Shown here: positions 8,584-17,436 of the stretch, piece by piece
Layout of the letters: each line of letters opens with the position of its first letter
Position numbering within the stretch: position 1 is the stretch's first letter
Assembly (NCBI GenBank): GCA_017432345.1
Contig: JAFRJI010000010.1
Location: 1 to 54,894, forward strand
Reading direction: 5' to 3'
Source of the DNA: Bacillota bacterium
GTDB lineage: Bacteria; Bacillota; Clostridia; Peptostreptococcales; Anaerovoracaceae
Length of the DNA: 54,894 nucleotides
The notes under the pieces: model-generated
Seen by the model: the letters and a program-made list of their open reading frames with translations, nothing else
What the model was told of the DNA's origin: nothing
Databases searched by the model: none
Position numbers and translations under genes: made by a program

Positions 8584-8733
8584 TTGAAAATCTCCTTTCG
8601 AATCGCGTATTGATATATCCATATTATATTGCAATTGTCAGCGCAAATCAATAGACGCATTGCCGCTGCGTTTTGGTTTACAAATATTTCCATTACAAAT
8701 TAGAGAAGGAACCCGACAGAGGTGCAAGTTTTT

Positions 8734-8742
8734 TGGTATAAT
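8734..8742 (+). promoter_or_regulatory. Extended -10 of serine-hydrolase lipoprotein gene
   Basis: TGGTATAAT lies 57 bp before the ATG at 8800. It is the same extended -10 as at 7058; no clear -35. Confidence 0.45.
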
Positions 8743-8799
8743 CTTGATATAATAAAATCAAATATGAAATTTATGACGTATATGTAAGGAGGAAACAGC

Positions 8800-10218
8800 A
8801 TGAAGAGATTGTTGTTAGTCATTTTGGCAATGATTCTTGGCCTTGGGATGGCCTGTGTATCGATGACAGGGTGCGGCGGAGAATCCGCACAGCTGGACAA
8901 AACGATTACGGCCATTGCTGACCGCGATGACGGGAAATCCCTGGCCGGCCTTGCCGTTGAGGCGATCAAAGACGGAGAAGTCGCCTATAAGACAGCGGTG
9001 GGATACCAGTATATCGATCCGGAAGATGAAACGGCGAATGTACCATTCACGACAGAATCCAAGGTGCGTATCGCATCCGTTTCAAAGACCTTTGTTGCCG
9101 TTGGCATCATGCAGCTGTATGAACAGGGTCTGATCGATCTGGATAAAGATGTTTCCAAGTATCTGGGATTCAAGCTGCGCAATCCGAAATATCCGGATAC
9201 AGCGATCACTTGCCGGATGCTGCTGAGCCACACGAGCTCGATCCTGGACGGCGAGACCTACGCGATCGCGCCGGAGTATTCCCTGAAGGAGTTCTTCGTG
9301 GAAGGCGGGAACGTGTATGAAGAAGCCGGCCATTTTGATAAAAAACATAAACCGGGAACATATTTTGAATATTCCAATCTGGGATTCGGCGTTTTGGGAA
9401 CGATCATCGAAGCCGTTTCCGGAGAACGGTTCGACAAATACATGACCAAGCACATCCTGGAGCCGATGGGCATGACCGCCAGCTTCACCCCGGGAGATTT
9501 CGATGAAGATACGCTGGGAAAAGTCGCGGCAGTCTACAAGAAGGAATGGGATGACGACGGCAACCCGAAAGAAGGCAGCAACTGGTATGCGGTCATTGAC
9601 GATTACGTCAACAATGAGGTCGAGGCGGATACGTGCATGGTATCGAATCCGGATACCGCGGCTGGTTATGAATTCTTCTCACTGAAGGATTACGAGCCGG
9701 GCACGAACGCGACTTGCATGAGCCCGCAGGGTGGACTCAGGATCTCTGCCGACGAGCTGGCGGATTGGGCGCTGATGTTCGCCAATGACGGTAAAGCAAA
9801 CGGCAACCGGATCTTGAAGAAGAAAACCATTGATTTGATGTTCACGCCGCAGTGGACCTGGGATGGTAAAGAAGAGGGCGGAAACGGCGATCCTCTGTAT
9901 GGGCTGTTCCAGCAGTGGGGCCTCGGAATCCAGCTCATCACCAACGGCATGAATGGTGACTACGGTGACACGTTCCTGGACGGCAAGAAGATCGAGAACC
10001 TTGGCGGCCACTATGGCGACGCCTATGGCATGTTCAGCATTTTCTTCATCGACCGTGACAACGATTGCGGATTCGTTTACATTTGCAGCGGCGCCGAGTG
10101 CGATCTGGAAGCGGAACCGGCTTACGGCCAGTATTCCGAGAACTGGATCTGGGAAGAAGAAATCGTGACCGCGCTGTATGACACCATCCTCGCGGAGTAC
10201 GCAATAGATAAGGAGTAG
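8800..10218 (+). CDS. Beta-lactamase/penicillin-binding-protein-like serine hydrolase lipoprotein
   Basis: This 472-residue exported lipoprotein has a signal with lipobox SMTGC (Cys25). The serine beta-lactamase/DD-peptidase (class C, AmpH/EstB-like) fold is shown by Ser93-x-x-Lys96 in ASVSKTF, Tyr191-Ser-Asn193 in EYSNLG, and GGHYGDAYG as a candidate third motif. Members act as D-amino acid amidases, esterases or peptidoglycan hydrolases rather than true beta-lactamases, so resistance is not implied. SD AAGGAGG is 7 nt before ATG. It is followed after a few bases by the flavin reductase and macrodomain genes, probably one transcript. Confidence 0.88.
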   Translation: MKRLLLVILAMILGLGMACVSMTGCGGESAQLDKTITAIADRDDGKSLAGLAVEAIKDGEVAYKTAVGYQYIDPEDETANVPFTTESKVRIASVSKTFVAVGIMQLYEQGLIDLDKDVSKYLGFKLRNPKYPDTAITCRMLLSHTSSILDGETYAIAPEYSLKEFFVEGGNVYEEAGHFDKKHKPGTYFEYSNLGFGVLGTIIEAVSGERFDKYMTKHILEPMGMTASFTPGDFDEDTLGKVAAVYKKEWDDDGNPKEGSNWYAVIDDYVNNEVEADTCMVSNPDTAAGYEFFSLKDYEPGTNATCMSPQGGLRISADELADWALMFANDGKANGNRILKKKTIDLMFTPQWTWDGKEEGGNGDPLYGLFQQWGLGIQLITNGMNGDYGDTFLDGKKIENLGGHYGDAYGMFSIFFIDRDNDCGFVYICSGAECDLEAEPAYGQYSENWIWEEEIVTALYDTILAEYAIDKE

Positions 10219-10226
10219 TGATTACC

Positions 10227-10787
10227 ATGACAAGAAAGAATTTTGGAGCCAATTCATTTATTACACCGGAACCGGTGCTGATGATCGCCGCCTATGATGA
10301 AGACGGCACGCCGGATATCATGAATGCCGCATGGGGCGGCGTTTCCGGAACGAACCAGATTTCCATGTGCATCAGTCCGGGACACAAGACCGTCAAGAAC
10401 ATTCTCATCAAGAAGGCGTTCACGGTCAGTTTCGCGACAGCGGACAAAGTCACCGAATCGGATTATGTCGGAATCGTATCCGCGAATGATGTGCCGGACA
10501 AGTTCGCCCGCGCAGGTTTCACAGCTACAAAGAGCGAATTCGTCGACGCGCCGATCGTTGACCAGTATCCGGTTGCGATCGAATGCGAGATGGTCAGTTA
10601 CGACCCAGATACGCACATCATGATCGGCAAGATCGTCAATGTCTGCGCGGAAGAAAGCGTGCTCACGGACGGCGCCATCGACCTGGCGAAAGTGCAGCCA
10701 ATCGTCTATGACGGCCTGAACCACAACTACAACGTCCTCGGCGGAGTCGTCGGCAAAGCCTTTGCAGACGGCGAGAAGCTGAAATAG
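10227..10787 (+). CDS. Flavin reductase family protein (FMN-binding split barrel)
   Basis: The product has 186 residues. The N-terminal block ([17 protein letters not shown], then [18 protein letters not shown]) and [10 protein letters not shown] are typical of the flavin reductase-like/DIM6 family, which binds FMN and either reduces flavin with NAD(P)H or acts as a flavoredoxin electron carrier. The ATG at 10227 is chosen over the GTG at 10218 because the AAGGAG overlapping the previous stop sits at a workable distance. The partner oxygenase or reductase is not evident nearby. Confidence 0.85.
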   Translation: MTRKNFGANSFITPEPVLMIAAYDEDGTPDIMNAAWGGVSGTNQISMCISPGHKTVKNILIKKAFTVSFATADKVTESDYVGIVSANDVPDKFARAGFTATKSEFVDAPIVDQYPVAIECEMVSYDPDTHIMIGKIVNVCAEESVLTDGAIDLAKVQPIVYDGLNHNYNVLGGVVGKAFADGEKLK

Positions 10788-10800
10788 GGGAGGTAGAACA

Positions 10801-11316
10801 ATGACGACACGAATCGAAGCACAGCTTGGAGATATCACAAAAATAACGGATGTGGAAGCGATCGCCAACGCGGCTAACACCTCGCTGCTCGGCGGCGGGG
10901 GAGTCGATGGTGCGATCCATCGGGCTGCTGGTCCGGATCTTTTAAAAGAGTGTCGGACACTTCACGGCTGCGACACCGGTGATGCGAAAATCACAGGTGC
11001 CTATAATCTGCCGTGTAAATACGTGATTCATACGCCGGGTCCGATTTGGTACGGAGGAAACCGCAACGAGCCGGAACTGCTGGCATCCTGCTATCGGAGG
11101 TGCCTGGAGGTCGCTGTCGAAAACGGCGTCCGCAGCGTTGCGTTCCCGTCCATTTCCACGGGCGTCTATCGCTTCCCATTGGAGCAGGCGGCAGGCATCG
11201 CGGTGAGAACCGCCCGCGCGTTCGTGGCGGAGCACCCGGATGCGCTGGATCTAATCAAGTGGATACTGTTCGACGAACGGACCAAAGCCGCTTACGACCG
11301 GGCGCTGGCTGAATAA
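10801..11316 (+). CDS. ymdB: Macrodomain ADP-ribose/O-acetyl-ADP-ribose hydrolase
   Basis: The 171-residue single-domain protein has the macrodomain signature [18 protein letters not shown] (ADP-ribose distal-ribose loop with catalytic Asn and Asp), [10 protein letters not shown] and the phosphate loop [10 protein letters not shown]. This is the MacroD/YmdB branch, which deacetylates O-acetyl-ADP-ribose and removes mono-ADP-ribose from acidic residues. GGGGAGG precedes ATG. It lies in a run with flavin reductase and topoisomerase III but without a visible ADP-ribosyltransferase or sirtuin. The gene symbol is by homology class. Confidence 0.9.
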   Translation: MTTRIEAQLGDITKITDVEAIANAANTSLLGGGGVDGAIHRAAGPDLLKECRTLHGCDTGDAKITGAYNLPCKYVIHTPGPIWYGGNRNEPELLASCYRRCLEVAVENGVRSVAFPSISTGVYRFPLEQAAGIAVRTARAFVAEHPDALDLIKWILFDERTKAAYDRALAE

Positions 11317-11360
11317 ATGATAACCATGATCTGTTGGAATTAGAGAGGGGTAATTGGCTA

Positions 11361-13571
11361 ATGAAACTGATCATTTCTGAAAAACCGTCGCTGGGTCGGG
11401 CGATTATGAAGTCCCTCGGCGAGAAATTCACGAAACAAGACGAGTATTACGAATCTGAGAACTACTACGTCGTGCCTTTGCATGGGCACATTCTGGAACT
11501 AAAAGACTTCGAGGAGTACCCGGAGAACGAAGGGAAGTACATGTGGAGTGTCAAAAACCTGCCGTTCTTCCCGCAGACCTACGAGTACAAGATCTCGCGC
11601 GGCAATAAGAAGATCTACGACACTATCAAAAAGCTCCTGAAAAAAGATGAAGTCACGGAAGTCATCCATTGCGGCGACGCAGACCGGGAGGGGCAGATTA
11701 TCGTCGATCTGGTTCTCGAAAAACTGGGCAACACCAAGCCGGTCACGCGGCCGTTCATCAAATCCACCACGCCGGAAGGACTGCAAAAGGCTTTCGCGGA
11801 GCGCAAACCGAACGAAGAGTACATCAACGTCAACGCAGAGGGTAAGACACGATCATATGTGGATTTTGATTTCGGAATCAACCTGTCGCGCTACGCCACG
11901 AAACGGACCGGCACGAAAGAAGGTCTGAATGTCGGCCGGGTCATCGGCGCTATCGTGACGGAAATCTATAACCGCGATCTGGCGATCGAGCAGTTCGTGC
12001 CGCGCGACTATTTCAAGGTCGAATCGGATCTGGAAATCAAGCTCACCTCAAAAGAGGAGTTCAACGTCGATGCCAAAGAACCGGATCGTGCAAAGGCTGA
12101 GGCCGCCGCATACGCGGCGCGGCTCAACGCGGCAGACGCCATCGTGAAGGATGTCAAGAAATCGAACCAGACCAAGAGATCGCCGAGATTGTTCTCGCAG
12201 ACTGATTTGCAAGGCGCGGCGAACAAGCGGTTCGGTTTCGCTCCGAAGCGCACGCTCAAAGCTGCCCAAAGCCTGTACGAAAAGGGACTGATCACCTATC
12301 CGCGAACCAACACCAGCTATATGGCGGAAGGTGACCGGGGAATGATTGCGGGAACTTTGAAAAAACTGGGACCGGAGTTCGAGATGAAGCCGGTCTTCGA
12401 TAACAGTAAGGTCGACGGCCACTCAGCCATCACGCCGACGGGATCGTACCGGGAAGTGACCGGGGATGAGTTGAAGATCTACCAGATGGTGCTGGACCGG
12501 TTCAAAGCTGTTTTCTGTAAAGAACCGTGCACCGTTCTGAAGACGGCAATGACTATCGACTGCATCGAAAACGGCAGTGACATCATCGAAACGTTCAAGG
12601 TCAGCGGGGAAGTGCCGCTGACGCCAGGATGGAAAAAATATGAGCCGGTATCTGAGCAGACCACTGTGCTGCCGGAACTGAATGTGGGCGATGCGGTCGA
12701 CCACGATTTCCAGCCGGTGGCGGCACAGACGAAACCGCCGGCGCACCACACCGTAACATCGCTCGGCAAATGGATGCAGAACCCGTTCCGCAAATCCGAC
12801 GAGGATGAGATCGACTATGCGAAGATGTTGTCCGGAATGGAAATCGGAACCGAAGCGACACGCGCCGCCATCATCGATAAGGCCATCGCCAAAGACTATA
12901 TCAAATTGACGAAAAATACCTACACCATCGAACCGAACGGACGGTTCCTCGTGGAAACGTGCCGTGCACTGGGAATCGACATGTCCAGCGTCAAAACGGC
13001 GGAGATGGGTAAGAATACAAAAGCCGTGTCCAGAGGAGAGCGGACATCGGAAGAAGTCCTGACGGAAGTCCGGCAGGAAATCGAAGAAATCATCGGCAGC
13101 GGCGCCTCACTGGGCGAGGCGACTGAGTCGGATCTGATCTGTCCGCGCTGCGGAAAACATTTGAAGGATTCGCTCAGCAAACTGGAATGCGACTGCGGCT
13201 ATACGATCTGGAAGACCGTCGCCAAAAAGCGTTTGGACGAAGCTACGATCAAGTCTATAATAAAGGGTGAAAAGACGCCTTTGCTCAAAGGATTCAAAGG
13301 CAGAAGCGGCAAATCGTTCAGCGCGTATCTGATTCCGAAGGAAGACGGCAGCGTTGCATTCGAATTTCCACCACGTGAAGAGAAGGTTTCCATCGGAAAC
13401 TGCCCGAAATGCGGCAAGCCGGTCTACGAAAACAAGAAAGGCTTTGGCTGCAGCGGCTGGAAAGCAGACGGAACGGGTTGCGATTTCGTGATCTGGAAGT
13501 ATGACCGCGCGACGAAAAAGAGAATCGGCATCAAGGAAGCAAAGAAATTATTAATACAAAAGGAGGACTAA
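11361..13571 (+). CDS. topB: DNA topoisomerase III (type IA)
   Basis: This 736-residue enzyme relaxes or decatenates DNA by single-strand passage. The N-terminal Toprim domain carries HCGDADREGQ (Asp106, Asp108, Glu110, metal binding). The active-site Tyr313 lies in LITYPRTNTSY. The C-terminal 150 residues have two Cys4-type zinc ribbons (CPRCGKHLK...CDCGY and CPKCGKP...CSGW...CDF), as in the TopB/TraE forms of Bacillota. The start is the ATG at 11361 preceded by GAGAGGGG; a GTG/ATG extension at 11334 adds nine residues not typical of the family. It ends 1 bp before the MscS gene start. Confidence 0.95.
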   Translation: MKLIISEKPSLGRAIMKSLGEKFTKQDEYYESENYYVVPLHGHILELKDFEEYPENEGKYMWSVKNLPFFPQTYEYKISRGNKKIYDTIKKLLKKDEVTEVIHCGDADREGQIIVDLVLEKLGNTKPVTRPFIKSTTPEGLQKAFAERKPNEEYINVNAEGKTRSYVDFDFGINLSRYATKRTGTKEGLNVGRVIGAIVTEIYNRDLAIEQFVPRDYFKVESDLEIKLTSKEEFNVDAKEPDRAKAEAAAYAARLNAADAIVKDVKKSNQTKRSPRLFSQTDLQGAANKRFGFAPKRTLKAAQSLYEKGLITYPRTNTSYMAEGDRGMIAGTLKKLGPEFEMKPVFDNSKVDGHSAITPTGSYREVTGDELKIYQMVLDRFKAVFCKEPCTVLKTAMTIDCIENGSDIIETFKVSGEVPLTPGWKKYEPVSEQTTVLPELNVGDAVDHDFQPVAAQTKPPAHHTVTSLGKWMQNPFRKSDEDEIDYAKMLSGMEIGTEATRAAIIDKAIAKDYIKLTKNTYTIEPNGRFLVETCRALGIDMSSVKTAEMGKNTKAVSRGERTSEEVLTEVRQEIEEIIGSGASLGEATESDLICPRCGKHLKDSLSKLECDCGYTIWKTVAKKRLDEATIKSIIKGEKTPLLKGFKGRSGKSFSAYLIPKEDGSVAFEFPPREEKVSIGNCPKCGKPVYENKKGFGCSGWKADGTGCDFVIWKYDRATKKRIGIKEAKKLLIQKED

Positions 13572-13572
13572 T

Positions 13573-14394
13573 ATGGATACTGGTACTATTAGCGCATGGG
13601 GAGCGAAACTGATCGACCTGGCGTCAGCAGTCGGCGTTAAGATCATTCTGGCGTTGTTGATCTTCATCATCGGACGCATCGTAATCAAAAAGATCCTGTC
13701 TACGATCGGCAAGATCAAGGCGATGGAGAAGATCGATCCGGCAGTGCGTTCATTCCTGATGAACTTCTTCAAGATCGCGCTGTATGTCGTTCTGGTCATT
13801 TCGATCATCAGCGTACTGGGCGTTCCGATGGCTTCCGTTATTACCGTTCTGGCGACCTGCGGACTGGCCGTTGGCATGGCACTGCAGGGAGCCCTGGCCA
13901 ATCTGGCCGGCGGCATCATGCTGCTGGTTTTCCGACCGTTCAACATCGGTGACTTGATCGTGGCAGGCGATGCAACGGGCGTCGTTAAGGAAATGAATCT
14001 GTTCTACACCGTTGTGAACACGCTGGACAATCAGGTAATCACGATCCCGAACGGCGGACTGATGGGAGGCAACATCACCAACGTGACCAAAGAAGACGTT
14101 CGTCGTGTGGACCTGACCTTCAATATCAGCGGCGCGGACATCGCAGGCGCGCGCAAGGTCATGGTGGAGCAGATGAAGGCCAACGAAAAGGTGCTGGATA
14201 CTCCGGAACCACCAATGGCGGAGCCACTGGAAGGAATCCCGGGCGGTATGTCATTCACGGCCAGAGCCTGGACGAAGACAGCGGACTACTGGGATGTTTA
14301 CTTCGGACTTATGGAAGCGATCCCAACCGCTCTCGGCGAAGTCGGCGTTGGCGGACCACTCCCGGCGTACAATATCATTAACGAGAATAAATAA
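13573..14394 (+). CDS. mscS: Small-conductance mechanosensitive channel (MscS family)
   Basis: The 273-residue protein has three predicted N-terminal membrane helices (about 18-40, 60-85, 88-112). The pore helix TM3 is Gly/Ala-rich (ATCGLAVGMALQGALANLAGG) and runs into the family signature FRPFNIGD and the beta domain (NLFYTVVNTLDNQVITIPNG). It vents solutes on hypo-osmotic shock. It starts right after topB with its own AAAAGGAGG SD and is followed by a terminator, closing the plus-strand run that began at 8800. Confidence 0.93.
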   Translation: MDTGTISAWGAKLIDLASAVGVKIILALLIFIIGRIVIKKILSTIGKIKAMEKIDPAVRSFLMNFFKIALYVVLVISIISVLGVPMASVITVLATCGLAVGMALQGALANLAGGIMLLVFRPFNIGDLIVAGDATGVVKEMNLFYTVVNTLDNQVITIPNGGLMGGNITNVTKEDVRRVDLTFNISGADIAGARKVMVEQMKANEKVLDTPEPPMAEPLEGIPGGMSFTARAWTKTADYWDVYFGLMEAIPTALGEVGVGGPLPAYNIINENK

Positions 14395-14420
14395 GACAGC
14401 AATAGCAAAAAAGACAAATA

Positions 14421-14460
14421 AAAACGGGGTTGCCGCATTGAGTGCGGCAGCCCCGTTTTT
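14421..14460. terminator. Strong terminator between mscS and convergent adh2
   Basis: AAAACGGGGTTGCCGCA / TGCGGCAGCCCCGTTTTT is a long GC-rich stem with A and T tracts on both sides, serving both converging genes. Confidence 0.9.
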
Positions 14461-14469
14461 GTGCGGTTA

Positions 14470-15651
14470 TCAGATCCCGGCCTTATACACGTTATCCAGA
14501 AGCGCTTCGTAATCGGCGATTTCCATCGGCCGCGGATTGCTGCCGTTGGAACCGTTGTTGTAAGCCATTTCCGCCAGCGTACGGAAGTCCTTCGGATCCG
14601 GATTCAGCGAGGCGAACGTCGGTAGTTCGACATCGACCGTCAGCTGTTTGACGTATTCCACGGCCTTTGCAGCACCTTCCTCATTGGAATCGAACGGCAA
14701 TCCCATCGCTTCCGCGACACGGGCGTACCGGTCGATGCAGTAGTCCATATTGTACTCCATGACGAATGGAAGGAAGATGGCGTTGCACGTTCCGTGCGGC
14801 AGGTCGTACATGCTGCCGAGCGCTTCCGCGATGCAGTGAACGCTCGCCACATCGGAGTGGCTGAACGATATCCCGCCCAGCATGCTGGCCATCAGCATAT
14901 TGCTGCGGGCTTCCAGATCCGAGCCGTCCTTGAACGCGCGGACGAGGCTTTTTGCAATCAGCTCGATGGAATAGAGTGCCGCAGCGTCACCAATCGGTTC
15001 GGAGCAGGTCGCCGTGAAACCCTCGATGGAATGGGTCAGCGCGTCCACACCGGTCGCCGCCGTAAAAGCCGGTGGCACGGAAACCGTCAGCTTCGGATCG
15101 CAAAGGGCTGTCGTAGCTGCGGTATACGGGCTCTTGACCGTCATCTTGTAATGGTTCTTTGTGTCCGTGATGACCGACGAGAAGGTCAGCTCGCTTCCGG
15201 TTCCTGACGTGGTCGGAATCGTGATGAGCGGCGGATTCGGCAGAGTGGCTGCCGTCTTGCCCTCGTACGGTTTGATGAATTCCGCGTCGTGTGCCAGAAG
15301 CACGCCGACGGCCTTCGCGCAGTCGATCGGACTGCCGCCGCCAACGGCGATCAGGAAATCAGCGCTAGCGGCGCGCGCAGCTTTTGCACCGGCCTCCGCG
15401 TTCACATCCTTCGGATTCGCCTCGACTCCGTCAAAAAGCGAGTACTCAACGCCCGCTTTGTCCAGCAGGTCGGTCACGATGCGGTCGATGCCGGCTTTGC
15501 GGATGCCCGGGTCGGTGATGACCAGCGGCTTCCGACCGCCCACGTTCTGGATCTCTTCTGCAAGCTGACTGACGCAGCCCGGTCCGAAAATAACTTTGGT
15601 CGGCAACGTGAATTCGAACGGATTCATGCATTTATAGTTCATGTCGTTCAT
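14470..15651 (-). CDS. Iron-containing alcohol dehydrogenase 2
   Basis: This 393-residue group III alcohol dehydrogenase has the nucleotide loop GGGSPIDCAK and TTSGTGSE, the family signature. Metal ligands are Asp and His in TGVDALTHSIEG and two His in HSDVASVHCIAEALG and YDLPHGTCN. The sequence resembles 1,3-propanediol/ethanol dehydrogenase-type enzymes more than the butanol dehydrogenase type at 4473. Start at 15651 is fixed by AAAGGAGG 7 nt upstream; the frame extends 22 codons further without an SD. Its promoter overlaps the divergent glyoxalase promoter around a 13-bp dyad, hinting at shared control of aldehyde metabolism. Confidence 0.9.
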   Translation of the reverse strand: MNDMNYKCMNPFEFTLPTKVIFGPGCVSQLAEEIQNVGGRKPLVITDPGIRKAGIDRIVTDLLDKAGVEYSLFDGVEANPKDVNAEAGAKAARAASADFLIAVGGGSPIDCAKAVGVLLAHDAEFIKPYEGKTAATLPNPPLITIPTTSGTGSELTFSSVITDTKNHYKMTVKSPYTAATTALCDPKLTVSVPPAFTAATGVDALTHSIEGFTATCSEPIGDAAALYSIELIAKSLVRAFKDGSDLEARSNMLMASMLGGISFSHSDVASVHCIAEALGSMYDLPHGTCNAIFLPFVMEYNMDYCIDRYARVAEAMGLPFDSNEEGAAKAVEYVKQLTVDVELPTFASLNPDPKDFRTLAEMAYNNGSNGSNPRPMEIADYEALLDNVYKAGI

Positions 15652-15675
15652 GGTGAAACCTCCTTTAATATCGAT

Positions 15676-15728
15676 ATTATAACACGAGCCAGTATGGCTT
15701 GTATTCTGCTTTTTCAACGTGGTAAAAT
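15676..15728. promoter_or_regulatory. Divergent adh2/glyoxalase promoters with 13-bp dyad
   Basis: Plus strand: TTGTAT (15699-15704), 18 bp, TAAAAT (15723-15728) for the glyoxalase gene. Minus strand: TATAAT (15676-15681) for adh2. The perfect dyad AGCCA-GTA-TGGCT (15687-15699) lies between them, touching the plus -35 and the minus spacer, well placed for one regulator controlling both. Confidence 0.5.
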
Positions 15729-15755
15729 ACAGATGTACCGAAGGAGGGTAAAACG

Positions 15756-16127
15756 ATGAAATTCAAAATGATACATGAAAATTACAACGTCAAAGATCTG
15801 GACGCGTCGCTGGAGTTTTATGAGAAGGCTCTCGGTCTCCATGAGGTCCGGCGCAAGACTGCCGAAGACGGTTCGTTCATCATCGTCTATGTGAGCAATG
15901 AAGAGGCGGATTTCGAACTGGAACTGACCTGGCTGGCAGGCCATCAGCAGAACTACGATCTGGGAGAAGAAGAGTTTCATCTGGCCTTCCGCACGGACGA
16001 TTACGACGCGGCACACGCACTGCACGAAGAGATGGGATGCATCTGCTTCGAGAATCCGGCCATGGGATTGTACTTCATCAAAGATCCGGATGGGTACTGG
16101 CTGGAGATCGTACCAGAAAGGGAGTAA
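15756..16127 (+). CDS. gloA: Glyoxalase I-like VOC metalloenzyme
   Basis: The 123-residue two-repeat vicinal-oxygen-chelate protein has candidate metal ligands His8 (MIHENYNV), the Glu in DFELELTW, His in EFHLAFRTDD and Glu in YWLEIV, matching the H-E-H-E set of lactoylglutathione lyase-like enzymes. The usual reaction is isomerisation of a methylglyoxal-thiol hemithioacetal. Whether this organism uses glutathione or another thiol cannot be read here. GAAGGAGG precedes ATG. It heads a tight run with flavodoxin, HAD hydrolase and SGNH hydrolase. Confidence 0.88.
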   Translation: MKFKMIHENYNVKDLDASLEFYEKALGLHEVRRKTAEDGSFIIVYVSNEEADFELELTWLAGHQQNYDLGEEEFHLAFRTDDYDAAHALHEEMGCICFENPAMGLYFIKDPDGYWLEIVPERE

Positions 16128-16132
16128 TAGAA

Positions 16133-16588
16133 ATGAAAACATTAGTAGCGTATTTTTCTAAATCAGGGGTGACCGGCGAATGCGCGAAGAAGATCGCGGA
16201 GATCCTGGGCGCCGACACCTTCGAAATCAAAACGGAGAAACAGTATCCGCCGGGCTTTATCAAGACCATCAAGGTCTGCCGCAAGGAAATGAACAGCGGG
16301 GAACGGCCGGCCCTTGTAGGGAGCGTGCCAAACTTTGACGAATACGATCGCGTATTCATCGGATTCCCGGTGTGGTTCGGGACCTGTCCGATGGCAATCG
16401 TCAGTTTTCTGGAGCAGTACGACTGGAGCGGCAAGGACATCTATCCGTTCTGTACCAGTACGTCCACCGGTATCAAGGCCGGGGAAACGGATATCGCCAA
16501 ATACACAGGCCAGAACGTGCACCAGGGCCTGCGCATGAAGAACATCAAGAGCCTGGATGAGGAAGAGATCCGCCGCTGGGCACTCTGA
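16133..16588 (+). CDS. Flavodoxin-like protein
   Basis: The 151-residue protein opens with KTLVAYFSKSGVTGECAKKIAEI, a flavodoxin FMN phosphate loop (S-K-S-G-x-T, here slightly altered). FIGFPVWFGTCPMAI supplies the Trp that stacks on the isoalloxazine, and the CTSTSTG block completes the FMN site. It fits flavodoxin 4-type small electron carriers or NADPH-quinone-type oxidoreductases. The ATG at 16133 has AAGGGAG upstream; the longer frame overlapping the glyoxalase gene is not used. Confidence 0.88.
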   Translation: MKTLVAYFSKSGVTGECAKKIAEILGADTFEIKTEKQYPPGFIKTIKVCRKEMNSGERPALVGSVPNFDEYDRVFIGFPVWFGTCPMAIVSFLEQYDWSGKDIYPFCTSTSTGIKAGETDIAKYTGQNVHQGLRMKNIKSLDEEEIRRWAL

Positions 16589-16616
16589 AGAACTTTGCAA
16601 GGAAAAGGATGAACGC

Positions 16617-17432
16617 ATGAAAAAACCGATCGTCGCATTGATGTATGATTTTGATAAGACCCTGTCTCCGAAGAACATGCAGGACTACGGATTCATGAAA
16701 GGCCTCGGCGTCACCAGCGGGGAATTTTGGGAGACCTGCACGAAGATGACCAAGGAGAACCAGATGGACAGCATCTTGGCGTATATGTACCTGATGCTGG
16801 AGAAGGGCCGCGGCAAGTTCCTGCTGCGGCGGGAAGAATTCCAGAAGCTGGGAAGGAGCGTGAAGCTGTTCCCGGGCGTCACCACCTGGTTCGACCGCAT
16901 GAACGAATACTGCGAAGAAAAGGGGCTCGTCTGCGAGCATTATCTCCTGTCATCCGGCCTGAAGGAGATCATTGAGGGCACCGAGATCGCGGGCAAATTC
17001 AAAGAAATCTACGCGGCGGAGTTTTTGTATGACGAAAAAGGCGTCGCGATCTGGCCGGCCATGGCGGTCAATTACACCAGCAAGACGCAGTTCCTCTACC
17101 GGATCAACAAGGGTATCCTGGACGTCACGGAACAAAAGGAACTCAACCGGTTCGTTCCGGATGACGAGCGCCGCGTGCCGTTCCGGAACATGGTGTACTT
17201 CGGTGACGGAGACACCGACGTCCCGTGCATGAAACTGACGAAACTGAACGGCGGGCATTCCATCGTCGTCTATCAGAAAGATAAAGAAGAAGCCGAGCGC
17301 CTGATCAACGAGAACCGCGCCAATTTCGCTTTCAAAGCGAACTACAGCAAAGGCTCCGCACTCGAGAAGGCGGTTAAGGCGGTCATCGATGAGATTGCCA
17401 CGACGGAAGTACTGAAGCGAATGGAGAAATAA
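16617..17432 (+). CDS. HAD-superfamily hydrolase
   Basis: The 271-residue haloacid dehalogenase-type phosphatase has motif I MYDFDKTLS (nucleophile Asp and acid/base Asp), motif II SSG in LLSSGLKEI, a Lys in the cap-proximal region and motif III/IV GDGDTDVP. Layout suits a small-molecule phosphatase with an inserted cap between motifs I and II. Substrate unknown. AAGGAAAAGGA precedes the ATG at 16617. It ends 4 bp before the SGNH hydrolase start, so the two are translationally close. Confidence 0.88.
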   Translation: MKKPIVALMYDFDKTLSPKNMQDYGFMKGLGVTSGEFWETCTKMTKENQMDSILAYMYLMLEKGRGKFLLRREEFQKLGRSVKLFPGVTTWFDRMNEYCEEKGLVCEHYLLSSGLKEIIEGTEIAGKFKEIYAAEFLYDEKGVAIWPAMAVNYTSKTQFLYRINKGILDVTEQKELNRFVPDDERRVPFRNMVYFGDGDTDVPCMKLTKLNGGHSIVVYQKDKEEAERLINENRANFAFKANYSKGSALEKAVKAVIDEIATTEVLKRMEK

Positions 17433-17436
17433 GAAA

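Noticed and set aside
8212-8587. Hydrophobic plus-strand frames over 8212-8587
   Set aside because: They are antisense to the KTDIDDK repeat protein and start inside a terminator.
8800-10218. Antibiotic-resistance beta-lactamase
   Set aside because: SxxK and YxN motifs are shared by esterases and peptidoglycan hydrolases of the same fold. Sequence alone does not support resistance.
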